Shown here: piece after piece, positions 30,072-39,016 of the stretch
Position numbering within the stretch: the first letter of the stretch is position 1
How the letters are laid out: each line of letters starts with the position of its first letter
Assembly (NCBI RefSeq): GCF_015234305.1
Contig: NZ_JADGMI010000003.1
Coordinates: forward strand, 372,001-436,000
Direction of reading: 5' to 3'
From: Superficieibacter sp. 1612_C1
GTDB taxonomy: Bacteria; Pseudomonadota; Gammaproteobacteria; Enterobacterales; Enterobacteriaceae
DNA: 64,000 nucleotides
The notes under the pieces: generated by a model
The model's database searches: none
What the model was told of the DNA's origin: nothing
Seen by the model: only the letters and a program-made list of their open reading frames with translations
Program-made: the position numbers and the translations under genes

Positions 30072-31060
30072 GACAGTAATGCTCCGGTTTCATCGGCCCG
30101 CCAGCAGCGTACCTGATGAGCGGGGGTATCGAATGGCCGTAACGCCGGACCCTGCGCCCGGCAACGCGGCTGCGCCAGCGGACAGCGGTCGGCAAAAGCG
30201 CAGCCTGACGGCGGCTTATGCAGCGAGGGCACCTGGCCGGGGATTTCCCGCAGCGCGGTTTTCGGCTGGCTGTCCGCCGAAGGACGCGCGGCGAGCAGCG
30301 CACGGGTGTAAGGATGCCGTGGATTAGCAAACAGCGTCAGCACATCGGTTTCTTCAACCACTTCTCCGGCATACAGCACCACGACTCGCTGACATAGCCG
30401 GGCAACAACGCTGAGATCGTGGGTGATAAAGACGATCCCCATCCCGGTTTGCCGTTTGATCTCATCCAGCAGATCGAGAATTTGCGCCTGGATCGTCGCA
30501 TCCAGCGCCGTCGTTGGTTCATCGGCGATCAATAACGCGGGCGAGCTGGCGATCGCTATAGCGATCATCACCCGCTGACGCATCCCGCCAGAAAGTTCAT
30601 GCGGCCAGGCGCTGGCGCAGCGTTCAGGATCGTTTATGCCAACCTGCTGTAACAGGGCGAGGATCTTCTCCCGTCGCTCTGCGCGATTAAGCGCGGTATG
30701 CAGCCGCAGGCTTTCATCGATCTGAAAACCAATGGTCAGCACCGGATTCAGGCTGGAGAGCGGGTCCTGGAAGATCATCGCCATCTCCTGCCCGCTCAGT
30801 CGTCTGCGTGCTTTTAATGACAGTGAATGCAGCGGTCGCCCCGCCAGGGTAATCGCGCCATCGACACGACTGGTACGCGGCGATAGCAGCCCCATCAGCG
30901 CCTGCGCGGTGACGCTTTTGCCGCAGCCGGATTCGCCGATAATACCCAGCGTTTCATGGGCATTCACCTGAAATGAGACCCCACGCACTGGCGCGACTAC
31001 GCCGTGCCGGGTAGCGAAATTGACCCGTAAATCTTCAACCTGGAGCAGCGTCTCAGCCAT
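30068..31060 (-). CDS. Dipeptide/oligopeptide-type ABC transporter ATP-binding protein (DppD-like)
   Basis: A 330-residue ATPase. Walker A GESGCGKS (42-49), signature LSGGM (156-160), Walker B LLIADE (176-181), switch H214. The C-terminal extension keeps the four-cysteine pattern C287, C293, C300, C319 typical of DppD/OppD, which may hold an iron-sulfur cluster. It overlaps the permease gene upstream by 8 bp and the second ATPase downstream by 4 bp. Confidence 0.88.
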   Translation of the reverse strand: MAETLLQVEDLRVNFATRHGVVAPVRGVSFQVNAHETLGIIGESGCGKSVTAQALMGLLSPRTSRVDGAITLAGRPLHSLSLKARRRLSGQEMAMIFQDPLSSLNPVLTIGFQIDESLRLHTALNRAERREKILALLQQVGINDPERCASAWPHELSGGMRQRVMIAIAIASSPALLIADEPTTALDATIQAQILDLLDEIKRQTGMGIVFITHDLSVVARLCQRVVVLYAGEVVEETDVLTLFANPRHPYTRALLAARPSADSQPKTALREIPGQVPSLHKPPSGCAFADRCPLAQPRCRAQGPALRPFDTPAHQVRCWRADETGALLS

Positions 31061-31913
31061 GCTGTTCTCCTCGTTTTAAGCGGCGCAGTATGCGGCGTGG
31101 CAATGGTTTTAGCCCCGGATCGGCGCTGTCGCGCAGATCGTCGCCGATGATATTGAGCGCCAGGATCAGCAGCACAATGGCGATGCCGGGGAAAAAGGTC
31201 ATCCACCACGCGGTGAAAATAACCGCTTTCCCTTCCAGCAACAGATTGCCCAGACTTGGCATCGGCGCAGGCACGCCGGAGCCGAGGAAGCTTAGCGCCG
31301 CCTCGGTAAGTATTGCCACCGAGAACACCCAGCTCACCTGGACGATAAACGGTGAAATGACATTCGGCAGCAGGTGAAGCCAGATAATGCGCGAAGCCGA
31401 TGCGCCCTGCGCCCGCAGCGCCTCAATAAAATTTTTCTCTTTGATCACCATTGCCGCGCCGCGGATCACCCTGGCGATGCAGGGCACATAGACCAGCGAC
31501 AGCGCCAGCACCACGTTGGAGATTTTCGGCCCCAGCACGCCGACGATGGCGATCGCCAGCAGCAGTGAAGGAAAGGCAAACAACCCGTCACACACCCGCA
31601 TTAAAATGCGATCGACCGGACGATACCAGGCGCAGAGCAGGCCAATAGCCATGCCCACCACGCCGGAAATAACTGCCACCGCCGCGCCAACGGAGAGCGA
31701 AACCCGCACCGCCAGCGCCACGCGCACAAAGAGGTCGCGACCAAAATTATCGGTGCCGAACCAGTGGGTAGCATCCGGCGGTTTCAGACGGCTCAGCGGA
31801 TCGATATCGTAGGGGTCCCATGAGCTTATCGCGCTGGCAAAAAACGACAGGATAACAATTGCCGCCAGCAGGATCGGCCAGATCCACAGCGTATGATTAC
31901 GTGAGGACATCAC
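31053..31913 (-). CDS. Dipeptide-type ABC transporter permease (DppC-like)
   Basis: A 286-residue inner-membrane protein with about six helices. N-terminal OppC_N-like segment, then the BPD_transp_1 domain (about 90-280) with the EAA-type coupling loop IIKEKNFIEALRAQGAS-like sequence near 155-170. The sequence DPLSRLKPPDATHWFGTDNFGRD is the hallmark before the second helix in DppC proteins. Overlaps both neighbours, so it is part of one translational unit. Confidence 0.88.
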   Translation of the reverse strand: MMSSRNHTLWIWPILLAAIVILSFFASAISSWDPYDIDPLSRLKPPDATHWFGTDNFGRDLFVRVALAVRVSLSVGAAVAVISGVVGMAIGLLCAWYRPVDRILMRVCDGLFAFPSLLLAIAIVGVLGPKISNVVLALSLVYVPCIARVIRGAAMVIKEKNFIEALRAQGASASRIIWLHLLPNVISPFIVQVSWVFSVAILTEAALSFLGSGVPAPMPSLGNLLLEGKAVIFTAWWMTFFPGIAIVLLILALNIIGDDLRDSADPGLKPLPRRILRRLKRGEQHG

Positions 31914-32866
31914 TGTTCCTCCCCCTCAACGGACAGGCGTGGATCGGCGAAATAACTCAGCAGATCCACCGCCAGATTAATCAGCACATAGCAAACGGTA
32001 ATCATCAGCACCACACCCTGAATCACGGTGACGTCACGCCGCTCGATCGAATCGACAATCAGCGATCCAACGCCGGGGATGCCAAACACGCTTTCGATAA
32101 CGATAGTGCCGGTGACCAGCCCGGCGAACGACTCACCGCAGATAGTTAAGATCGGGATCAGCGCATTCTTCAGCGTATGGCGCAACAGCACCAGCCGTTC
32201 AGGGACACCTTTCGCACGGGCGGTATTAATAAAATTTTCCTGCAATACATCCAGCATCACCGCCCGCGTCATCCGGGCGATCAGCGCGGCGATGCGAAAA
32301 CCCAGTGCGATGGCAGGCAACGTGAGATACCAGAGGTTGAGCAACAGATCGTCATTGGTGGAGCGATAGCCAACCACCGGAAACCAGCGCAGCTGTACCG
32401 CGAAGCCAAAAATCAAAAACAGTCCCAGCAGGAAGCCCGGCACCGACATGCCGAGCGTCGCCAGCGCGCGAATTACTCTGTCCGTTAATCTGCCGTGCTG
32501 CCAGGCGCTGACCACGCCGCCTGTCAGCCCCAGCGTCAGGGCAATAAGCTGTGCGTAAAGCGCCAGTGCCAGGGTTGGCGTGAGATGCTGCAAAAATAAT
32601 CCCATCACGCTGGTATCCAGAAACAGCGAGTGGCCGAGGTCGCCCCGCAGCACCGCGCCGAACCAGTGAAGAAACTGCACCATGATGGGTTTATCCAGCC
32701 CCATCTGCTGACGCAGCGCGGCAATATCGCCGGGGCTGGCATCGTTGCCGAGGATCACCATGACCGGATCGCCCGGTGCCAGATGCACCAGGCAAAAAAC
32801 GACTACCGAGACCACAAAAAGCACCGGCAGCAGCGCCAGCAGACGGTGAAAAAGGAACCCTTTCAT
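31910..32866 (-). CDS. Dipeptide-type ABC transporter permease (DppB-like)
   Basis: A 318-residue inner-membrane protein with about six helices. The N-terminal FLFHRLLALLPVLFVVSVVVF and the LAPGDP motif are characteristic of DppB/OppB. The coupling loop near NTARAKGVPERLVLLRHTLKNALIP is well preserved. It pairs with the DppC-like protein. The sequence before its ATG is a 16-bp repeat that also precedes the solute-binding-protein gene. Confidence 0.88.
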   Translation of the reverse strand: MKGFLFHRLLALLPVLFVVSVVVFCLVHLAPGDPVMVILGNDASPGDIAALRQQMGLDKPIMVQFLHWFGAVLRGDLGHSLFLDTSVMGLFLQHLTPTLALALYAQLIALTLGLTGGVVSAWQHGRLTDRVIRALATLGMSVPGFLLGLFLIFGFAVQLRWFPVVGYRSTNDDLLLNLWYLTLPAIALGFRIAALIARMTRAVMLDVLQENFINTARAKGVPERLVLLRHTLKNALIPILTICGESFAGLVTGTIVIESVFGIPGVGSLIVDSIERRDVTVIQGVVLMITVCYVLINLAVDLLSYFADPRLSVEGEEQ

Positions 32867-32868
32867 CG

Positions 32869-34463
32869 TGTGCTCCGGTCAGGGCTTGCTGACGCTAACG
32901 TTCCACAGTACCGGACCAATCAGATCCTGATACCCCTTCACGTTGCTTTTAATTGCCACGACGTCCGGGGCGGTGCGTCCCAGCACAATCACCGGCAGAT
33001 ACTGCCAGAGCTGGACGTTAAGCTGATCCACCAGCCCTTTCGCCTCTTTCAGCGACGGAGCTTGTTTGATGGCATCCAGGGTGGCATCGATTTCCGGACT
33101 GTTGCTCAGACCGGGGAATTTCGCGCGCGAGTCGAGGAACGGATACTGATGCAGCACCTGACGCATGGAGAACTCCAGCGCGCAGAGATCGAAGTTTTTC
33201 GGGTCCTGCCGGCGTTGCAGCACGGTCGGCCAGTCGTAAACGTCGAGGCGCGACTTGACGCCAATCTGCTTCAGCACCTGTTGGGCAACAATCGCCAGGT
33301 TATACAGTTCGGCATACTCTTTGGTGGCGATAATCACCACCTCTTCGCCCTTGTAGCCCGATTCCTGCACCAGCTTGCGCGCCTCGTCCAGCTTGTGCTG
33401 ATTCCAGTACGGCTTGCCCGCTTCGCTATACCAGTCCACCTGATCAGGGAAGCCCAGCGACGGATCTTCTTTGAAGAAGCGCGGATCGCTGTAGCCCGCC
33501 AGCAGCGTCTGATGCACATCCAGTGCGAGGTTAAACGCCTGACGCAGTTTAACGTTGGCGAATGGCCCCTGATGCTTATTGAACAGATAGGTGATCAGCG
33601 ATCCGCCACTCTGCGGCTGGAAGAGCGAAATATCCGGCGCGCTTTGCAGCGTTTCAATGTTGTCTTTCGGCAACTGAAAAACGAGATCGTATTCGCCGGT
33701 CATCGCCCCCGCCAGACGGGTAGATTCGTCGGTGATATAGCGGAACCAGATATCCTTAACGTCTGCTTTTTTCTGTCCGGCAAGCCCGCTCGCCGGTTCG
33801 CTGCGCGAGACATACTGGTCAAAGCGGGTCAGGTGCAGGTAATCGCCCTGCTTAAACTCCGCCAGCTTATAAGGGCCGGTGCCGATCAGTTCCGTTACCG
33901 GTTTCTTGCTGCTGTTCGCCGCGTCGATAATGCGTTTCGGCATAATCGCAGCGATGTTTTTCACATCTGCCAGCACGTTCAGGGTGATTAACGACGGGGC
34001 GGGCAGCGTCAGACTCACCGTTTTGTCATCCACTTTAACAAACTGTACGCCGGGCAAGTTGGCTTTCCCCTGCGTTGAGGTCGCCAGCCAACGATTCATG
34101 GAAGCCACCACGTCGTCTGCGGTCAATAACTGCCCGTCGTGGAAGTGAATGCCGTCGCGCAGCACGAAAGTATAGGTTTTACGATCGTCACTCAGGGTGT
34201 AGCTCTGCACCAGCTCCGGCACCGGTTCAAATTTGGCATTGATGGTGAACAGGGTTTCGAAAATATGCCGATCCACATCCGAGGTCGCATTATTGGTGGT
34301 GAGATACGGGTCCAGCGTGCCGGGACGGTTGCCATAGGCGATATTCAGCGTCGCATTGCGATCTACATTTGCCGCCTGCGCGGTTTCCCAGGGTAAAGCC
34401 GCCGCCAGCATCAGCGCGGCGGCAGAAAACAGCATTTTCATTATCATTGTGCTCCGGTCAGGG
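32869..34463. repeat. 16-bp direct repeats exactly flanking the solute-binding-protein gene
   Basis: TGTGCTCCGGTCAGGG occurs at 32869-32884 and again at 34448-34463. Each copy lies directly before a start codon on the minus strand and supplies its GGAG ribosome site. The segment between the copies is the whole solute-binding-protein gene, so recombination between them would cleanly remove or duplicate that gene. Confidence 0.85.
32879..34447 (-). CDS. Periplasmic family-5 solute-binding protein (DppA/OppA type)
   Basis: A 522-residue exported protein. The signal peptide is residues 1-25, with a hydrophobic core and cleavage after AQA before ANVDR. The mature part is an SBP_bac_5 domain with RNATLNIAYGNRPGTLDPYLTT at its start and YKLAEFKQGDYLHL in the middle. 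Such proteins deliver peptides, nickel, heme or other amide-like ligands to DppBCDF-type permeases. The start at 34447 has GGAG five bases upstream. The neighbouring M20 hydrolase suggests the ligand is an amide or N-acyl amino acid (inference). Confidence 0.88.
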   Translation of the reverse strand: MIMKMLFSAAALMLAAALPWETAQAANVDRNATLNIAYGNRPGTLDPYLTTNNATSDVDRHIFETLFTINAKFEPVPELVQSYTLSDDRKTYTFVLRDGIHFHDGQLLTADDVVASMNRWLATSTQGKANLPGVQFVKVDDKTVSLTLPAPSLITLNVLADVKNIAAIMPKRIIDAANSSKKPVTELIGTGPYKLAEFKQGDYLHLTRFDQYVSRSEPASGLAGQKKADVKDIWFRYITDESTRLAGAMTGEYDLVFQLPKDNIETLQSAPDISLFQPQSGGSLITYLFNKHQGPFANVKLRQAFNLALDVHQTLLAGYSDPRFFKEDPSLGFPDQVDWYSEAGKPYWNQHKLDEARKLVQESGYKGEEVVIIATKEYAELYNLAIVAQQVLKQIGVKSRLDVYDWPTVLQRRQDPKNFDLCALEFSMRQVLHQYPFLDSRAKFPGLSNSPEIDATLDAIKQAPSLKEAKGLVDQLNVQLWQYLPVIVLGRTAPDVVAIKSNVKGYQDLIGPVLWNVSVSKP

Positions 34464-34464
34464 G

Positions 34465-35682
34465 TTATGCAGCCTGCGTTGCCGTCTTACGTCCGGCAAA
34501 TTCGTCTTTCACATCCTGCAATAGCGCAGGCTCGGTCAGCAGACGCAGTCCGGTTCGCGCCAGCACCTGCGCGCCGGTAATCAGCGCTTCATAGCCTTTG
34601 GCGGAGTTGGCCGCCTCGCGAAACGCCACGGTATGACCAATCAAATCGTCAGGACCGATTTTGATGTAAGGATGGCCGGTCGGCACCGCATGGCTGATAT
34701 CGCCCGCGTCGGTCGACCCCAGCCCCTCTTTCTCCTTCAGATCGACGTGCTCCCCGGCAGCGGTGAACTCGTCCAGCAGCACCGCGTTAAGCGCATGGTT
34801 AATACGAAAATCGCGCGGGCCAACCTGATGTTCGATTTTTACCGTGGTGCCGGTCGCCAGCGCGGCACCTTCGGCAATGGCGCGAATACGTGGTTCCAGT
34901 TCAATAACCTGCTCGCGGGTGGCGGCACGAATGTAAAAATGTCCTGAGGCATATTCCGGGATCACGTTCGGTGCCTGTCCGCCGTTAGTGATAATGCCGT
35001 GAACCCGCACACCGTCAGGAAGTTGCTGGCGCAGCACGCTAATGCCGTTGTACAGCAGCACCAGCGCATCCAGCGCGTTAACGCCTTTGTGCGGCGAACT
35101 GCCCGCGTGTGAGGGCTTGCCGTAGAAATGAAAATAGAGGTGGTTATTGGCAAGCGACGGGCCGGTGAGCCGCGTTTTTCCGGACGGATGGACCATCAGC
35201 GCCACATCAACATCCTCCAGAAAACCATGCTCCACAAAGCGCGCTTTGACGTTACCGTTAATACCGCCCTTGCCGCGCAGCCCGCCCTCTTCGGCAGGCG
35301 TGCCGAGCACCACTACCTTGCCGCCGGTCTGATCCAGCGTCTCACTCAGCGCAATCGCCGCAGCAATGCTGGTAACGCCGATAATGTTATGACCACAGGC
35401 GTGACCGATGTCGATCAGCGCGTCATACTCCGCCAGATAGGCGATGGTCGGCCCCGGTTTCGCACTCTCTTTTACAGCATAAAAAGCGGTTTCGTGCCCG
35501 GCGACGTTGGAGGTGACGGTGAATCCGTGTTTCCTTAATAGCGCCGTTAATACCTCGTTGGCGTAATATTCGTTATTCCCGGTTTCCGGATGCGCATGGA
35601 TATCTTTCGAAATCGCAATATAGTCGTCGCGGTGTTGATCAATACTCTGGTCCAGACGGGCCTGTAATTCGCTTGTGCTCAT
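34465..35682 (-). CDS. M20-family amidohydrolase (aminoacylase/AbgB-like)
   Basis: A 405-residue cytoplasmic zinc hydrolase of peptidase family M20. Metal and catalytic residues are visible: H94-A-C-G-H98, the glutamate pair E131-E132 in PAEEGG, H165 and a late His in GHTVAF. A lid/dimerisation domain lies at about 180-290 (FYGKPSHAGSSPHKG). Relatives cleave N-acyl amino acids, p-aminobenzoyl-glutamate or dipeptides. I start at the ATG at 35682, which has GAGGTGG upstream; a GTG three codons earlier is not favoured. It sits between two ABC transporters in one operon and probably deacylates what they import. Confidence 0.87.
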   Translation of the reverse strand: MSTSELQARLDQSIDQHRDDYIAISKDIHAHPETGNNEYYANEVLTALLRKHGFTVTSNVAGHETAFYAVKESAKPGPTIAYLAEYDALIDIGHACGHNIIGVTSIAAAIALSETLDQTGGKVVVLGTPAEEGGLRGKGGINGNVKARFVEHGFLEDVDVALMVHPSGKTRLTGPSLANNHLYFHFYGKPSHAGSSPHKGVNALDALVLLYNGISVLRQQLPDGVRVHGIITNGGQAPNVIPEYASGHFYIRAATREQVIELEPRIRAIAEGAALATGTTVKIEHQVGPRDFRINHALNAVLLDEFTAAGEHVDLKEKEGLGSTDAGDISHAVPTGHPYIKIGPDDLIGHTVAFREAANSAKGYEALITGAQVLARTGLRLLTEPALLQDVKDEFAGRKTATQAA

Positions 35683-35717
35683 TGCTTCCACCTCAGGTAT
35701 AACAGTTGATTGACGGA

Positions 35718-36497
35718 TTAACTCAGATGACGTTTTGCCTCCTGACGGACGCGGTGCAGGACGTGATGTTTGATCTCGCCGTACTGCGGGTGCTCCGCAA
35801 AGGTTTCAATATCGCGCTCGCGCCCAAACGGCAGGGCAATCTCCTCGACGATTTTGCCTGGACGCGCTGACATGATCAGAATGCGATCGGCGAGGTATAG
35901 CGCCTCGTCCACGTCATGCGTGACGAACAGCAGCGTGGTGTCGGTATCAAGCCACGCCTTGTACAGCAACTCCTGCATCATCAGGCGCGTTTGCGCATCC
36001 AGTGCGCCGAAAGGCTCGTCCAGCAGCAGCACTTCCGGTCCGGGAAGCCAGGCGCGGGCCAGCGCCACCCGCTGTTTCATGCCACCGGAGAGCTGCCACG
36101 GCGCATGGTTTTCAAAGCCTTTCAGTCCCACGCGCGCCAGCCAGTCCAGCGCCAGGGCATTCACTTCATCTTTGTTATAGCGACCCAGCCGCGGGCCGAA
36201 GGTGACGTTATCCAGCACCGACAGCCACGGAAACAGGTTCGGCTGCTGGAAAATCATTCCCCGGTTCGGCCCCGGTCGCTGTACCGGCTTCCCTCCTGCC
36301 AGCACCTTTCCACTGTCCGGGCGCGTAAACCCGGCGACCAGGTTGAGAATGGTGGATTTCCCGCAGCCCGACGGCCCCAGCAACACCACAAATTCCCCTT
36401 TCGTCAGCGTCAGCGAGACGTCCTCCAGCACGTTCAGCGGCTGCGGCTTTGCCGCAAAGGTCAGCGACACCTTTTCCAGCGCGATTTGACTCGTCAT
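35718..36497 (-). CDS. Sulfonate/taurine/nitrate-type ABC transporter ATP-binding protein (SsuB/TauB-like)
   Basis: A 259-residue ATPase. Walker A GPSGCGKST, signature LSGGM, Walker B LLLDEPFGALD and switch LFVTHDVDEAL identify the NrtD/SsuB subfamily. The ATG at 36497 overlaps the TGA stop of the permease gene (TGATG), so translation is coupled. It energises the SsuC-like permease upstream. Confidence 0.88.
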   Translation of the reverse strand: MTSQIALEKVSLTFAAKPQPLNVLEDVSLTLTKGEFVVLLGPSGCGKSTILNLVAGFTRPDSGKVLAGGKPVQRPGPNRGMIFQQPNLFPWLSVLDNVTFGPRLGRYNKDEVNALALDWLARVGLKGFENHAPWQLSGGMKQRVALARAWLPGPEVLLLDEPFGALDAQTRLMMQELLYKAWLDTDTTLLFVTHDVDEALYLADRILIMSARPGKIVEEIALPFGRERDIETFAEHPQYGEIKHHVLHRVRQEAKRHLS

Positions 36498-37267
36498 CAC
36501 TCTTTCCCCGCCCAGGGTACAAACAACCGTTGCAGCCCCAGAAGCAATAAATCCAGCAGATAGCCAATACCGCCGAGCAGCAAAATACCGAGCATGACAA
36601 TATCGGTACGCAGATAAGAGCTGGCGTTGATCACCATCCAGCCCAGCCCGGAACTGGCGGCGACCATTTCAGCGGCAATCAATGACGTCCAGCCAATACC
36701 GATCGACAACCGGACGGTAGTGAACAATTCCGGCAACGCATCCGGCAGCACCACGCGCAGGAAGATCTGCCGCCGCGTCGCGCCCAGCGTTTGTGCCACC
36801 CGAATTCGTGAACGACCAATACGTTCTACCGCCGCGCTGGCACCCACCACTACGCTTAAGAAAGTGGCGATGAAGATCAGGAAGAATTTCGACGCTTCGC
36901 CGATACCCAGCCAGACCACCGCCAGCGGGATCAGCGCGATTTTCGGCAGCGGACGCAGGAACTGCACGAAGGGATTGAGGACGGCGGACAGGCCGTCGGA
37001 CATTCCCATCAGCAGCCCCAGCGGAATGCCGATAACAATCGCCACCGCAAAGGCGCTGAGCGCGCGCGCCAGGCTGACGGCAATGTGCTCCCATAACGGT
37101 ACCTGACGGTAACCGTCCGCCAGCAGTTCTTCAGCGGTTAGGCCAATATCCGTCAGCGACGGCAGCAGCAGCGGGTCAACCCACTGCCGGGTCGCGGCTA
37201 TCTGCCAGAGGCTAAAAAAGATCGCTACCGACACCACGCTGATAGCGACATGCTGACCTAATCTCAT
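36497..37267 (-). CDS. Sulfonate/taurine/nitrate-type ABC transporter permease (SsuC/TauC-like)
   Basis: A 256-residue inner-membrane protein with about six helices. The BPD_transp_1 domain carries the coupling-loop stretch RVAQTLGATRRQIFLRVVLPDALPELFT near 160-190. The early hydrophobic segment QHVAISVVSVAIFFSLWQIA is typical of TauC/SsuC. It overlaps the binding-protein gene by 4 bp and the ATPase gene by one base. Confidence 0.88.
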   Translation of the reverse strand: MRLGQHVAISVVSVAIFFSLWQIAATRQWVDPLLLPSLTDIGLTAEELLADGYRQVPLWEHIAVSLARALSAFAVAIVIGIPLGLLMGMSDGLSAVLNPFVQFLRPLPKIALIPLAVVWLGIGEASKFFLIFIATFLSVVVGASAAVERIGRSRIRVAQTLGATRRQIFLRVVLPDALPELFTTVRLSIGIGWTSLIAAEMVAASSGLGWMVINASSYLRTDIVMLGILLLGGIGYLLDLLLLGLQRLFVPWAGKE

Positions 37268-38265
37268 TTTGCTGCCGCTTCCCGGATGTAACGCGAGTTG
37301 ATGGCGGTGTCCCAGTTGGCCGGGATATCGCGTTTGCGAATTTCACCGATGCCCGCGAGGAAGCTGGAGGTTTTGGTCAGCGCTTTGCCAATCCCGCTAT
37401 CCGTAGTCTGCGTGCCGTTGCCCAGCCAGGCTGCGGTGCCCTGCTCGCTCAGAGTCGGGTACTCCAGCCCACCCAGCGTATTGGCGGCAGTGGTGACCGG
37501 CGCGCCCACTTCTTTCGCCACAACGGCTGCCGCACGCTCAGGATCTTTTTTAAATTCGTCCACTTTTTGCTGATGGACGCGCAGGAAGGCGCTGACCGTT
37601 TCCGGATACTGCTCGGCAAAGGCTTTGCGCACCACGTAGTTGTTGTAAATCAGGTAGCCGTCTTTTTGCAGATCTTTGGTGGCGAAGACCTGATGGCCGC
37701 CGGAGGTTTCCAGCTCCTGAGCAAAGGGTGCCCAGACGTAACCTGCATCAATATCGCCACGCTTCCAGGCGGCAACCATTTCCGCCGGACGCAGCGGCAG
37801 CAGGGTGATTTTACTACGGTCGAGTTTATTGACGCTGATCGCCGCTTCCAGCGCATATTGCGCGGTGGAATTTGGCGGATAAGCCACGCGTTTACCTTCG
37901 ATATCTTTAATATTATTGATGCCGTCTTTGCCAATTAACCGCTCGTAACTGGCAATCACGCCGGACACCCCAATAATTTCCACCGGCAATTTACGCACAA
38001 TGCCAGCGGTTGCCGGACTGGAGCCGAAATTAGCAATATCAATGGCATTACTGGCGAAATAACTTAATGCGTCCGCGCCGGAAGCAAATTGTACCCATTT
38101 CACTTTGCTGTTTAGCGCTTTATCCAGCGAGCCGTCAGCTTTTGCCAGCATTAATACCTGCGAGCCGCCGCTGTAGGCCACCCGAACTTCCGGCGGGGTT
38201 TGTGCAAAGCTGGCGCTGGCCCATAATCCACCCGCTGCAATTAATAAGCAGAGACTTTTTTTCAT
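37264..38265 (-). CDS. Periplasmic sulfonate/taurine-type solute-binding protein (SsuA/TauA-like)
   Basis: A 333-residue exported protein with a signal peptide at 1-21 (cleavage after ASFA before QTPPEV) and an NMT1/THI5-type binding domain. The segments PEVRVAYSGGSQVLMLAKADG and GSSPATAGIVRKLPVEIIGVSG resemble SsuA/TauA proteins that bind aliphatic sulfonates or taurine. Close relatives also bind nitrate or pyrimidine precursors, so sulfur specificity is inferred from the neighbouring PLP enzyme. AAAGGA precedes the ATG. Confidence 0.85.
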   Translation of the reverse strand: MKKSLCLLIAAGGLWASASFAQTPPEVRVAYSGGSQVLMLAKADGSLDKALNSKVKWVQFASGADALSYFASNAIDIANFGSSPATAGIVRKLPVEIIGVSGVIASYERLIGKDGINNIKDIEGKRVAYPPNSTAQYALEAAISVNKLDRSKITLLPLRPAEMVAAWKRGDIDAGYVWAPFAQELETSGGHQVFATKDLQKDGYLIYNNYVVRKAFAEQYPETVSAFLRVHQQKVDEFKKDPERAAAVVAKEVGAPVTTAANTLGGLEYPTLSEQGTAAWLGNGTQTTDSGIGKALTKTSSFLAGIGEIRKRDIPANWDTAINSRYIREAAAK

Positions 38266-38290
38266 TTTTTATCCTTTGAGATGTATTCAG

Positions 38291-39016
38291 TTACGTTAAA
38301 TAAGTGGTGCGGTAGTCCTGCCATATTTTCGAACATCGCTCTGCCAGCGCCTGAGCGGGATCGAACGTCAGCGGTAAGAAAGGCGCATTCACCGCCCGTA
38401 GCGCCACGGGCACTTCAGTGCAGGCGAGGATCAGCTTTTCCGCCCCGCGCTCAAACAGTGCTTTCGCCTGATGCAGAAAAGCCGCGCCGCCTTCAGCCAG
38501 ATCGCCGCGTTTGACCGCATAGCAGCCGGGAACAAACCATGTCTCCAGCTCAGCGTCATCAGGCACAATCGGCGTGATGCCGTGCTGTTGCAGGCCGCGC
38601 TGAAACCATCCGGCGTCCAGCGTACCTTTGGTAGCAATGATGCCGATTCGCTGCGAGGCAGGGCTGGCTTCCACCACGGCGGCGATAGTCGCTTCCACGA
38701 TATGCAACAACGGCGCGCGGCTGACGTCGCTTAGCGCAGAATACCAGTGATGGGCGGTATTGCAGGGGATGACAATATGGGTCGCGCCTGCCTGGTTCAG
38801 CCTGGCGATTCCGGTTAATAGCTGCGGCAACGGCGATGGGCCGCTGCCTGCCAGCGCTTTCTGTCGATCGGCGATTTGCGGCACGTTCCAGACCACCGTC
38901 GGGATCTGCTGCTGGTCACTGGCGGCGGGCGTTACGGCCAGCAGCGTAGACAGAAAGTCAACGGTGGCCAGCGGCCCCATGCCGCCCAGCACGCCGAGCA
39001 GAAACGGCTGACTCAT
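38291..39016 (-). CDS. Aspartate/glutamate racemase-family protein
   Basis: A 241-residue member of the Asp/Glu/hydantoin racemase superfamily. Both cysteines of the two-base PLP-independent mechanism are present: C85 in IPCNTAHHW and C199 in LACTEVP. The N-terminal [14 protein letters not shown] is the family substrate loop. The ligand may be aspartate or a related amino acid such as cysteate or cysteine sulfinate (inference from context). It overlaps the end of the PLP enzyme gene by 4 bp and is followed 25 bp later by the sulfonate-type binding-protein gene. Confidence 0.87.
   Translation of the reverse strand: MSQPFLLGVLGGMGPLATVDFLSTLLAVTPAASDQQQIPTVVWNVPQIADRQKALAGSGPSPLPQLLTGIARLNQAGATHIVIPCNTAHHWYSALSDVSRAPLLHIVEATIAAVVEASPASQRIGIIATKGTLDAGWFQRGLQQHGITPIVPDDAELETWFVPGCYAVKRGDLAEGGAAFLHQAKALFERGAEKLILACTEVPVALRAVNAPFLPLTFDPAQALAERCSKIWQDYRTTYLT

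Noticed and set aside
32630-33991. 453-codon open frame on the + strand across the DppB-like/solute-binding-protein genes
   Set aside because: Antisense shadow; composition is rich in His, Arg and Gln with no domain pattern, and it crosses a gene junction on the other strand.
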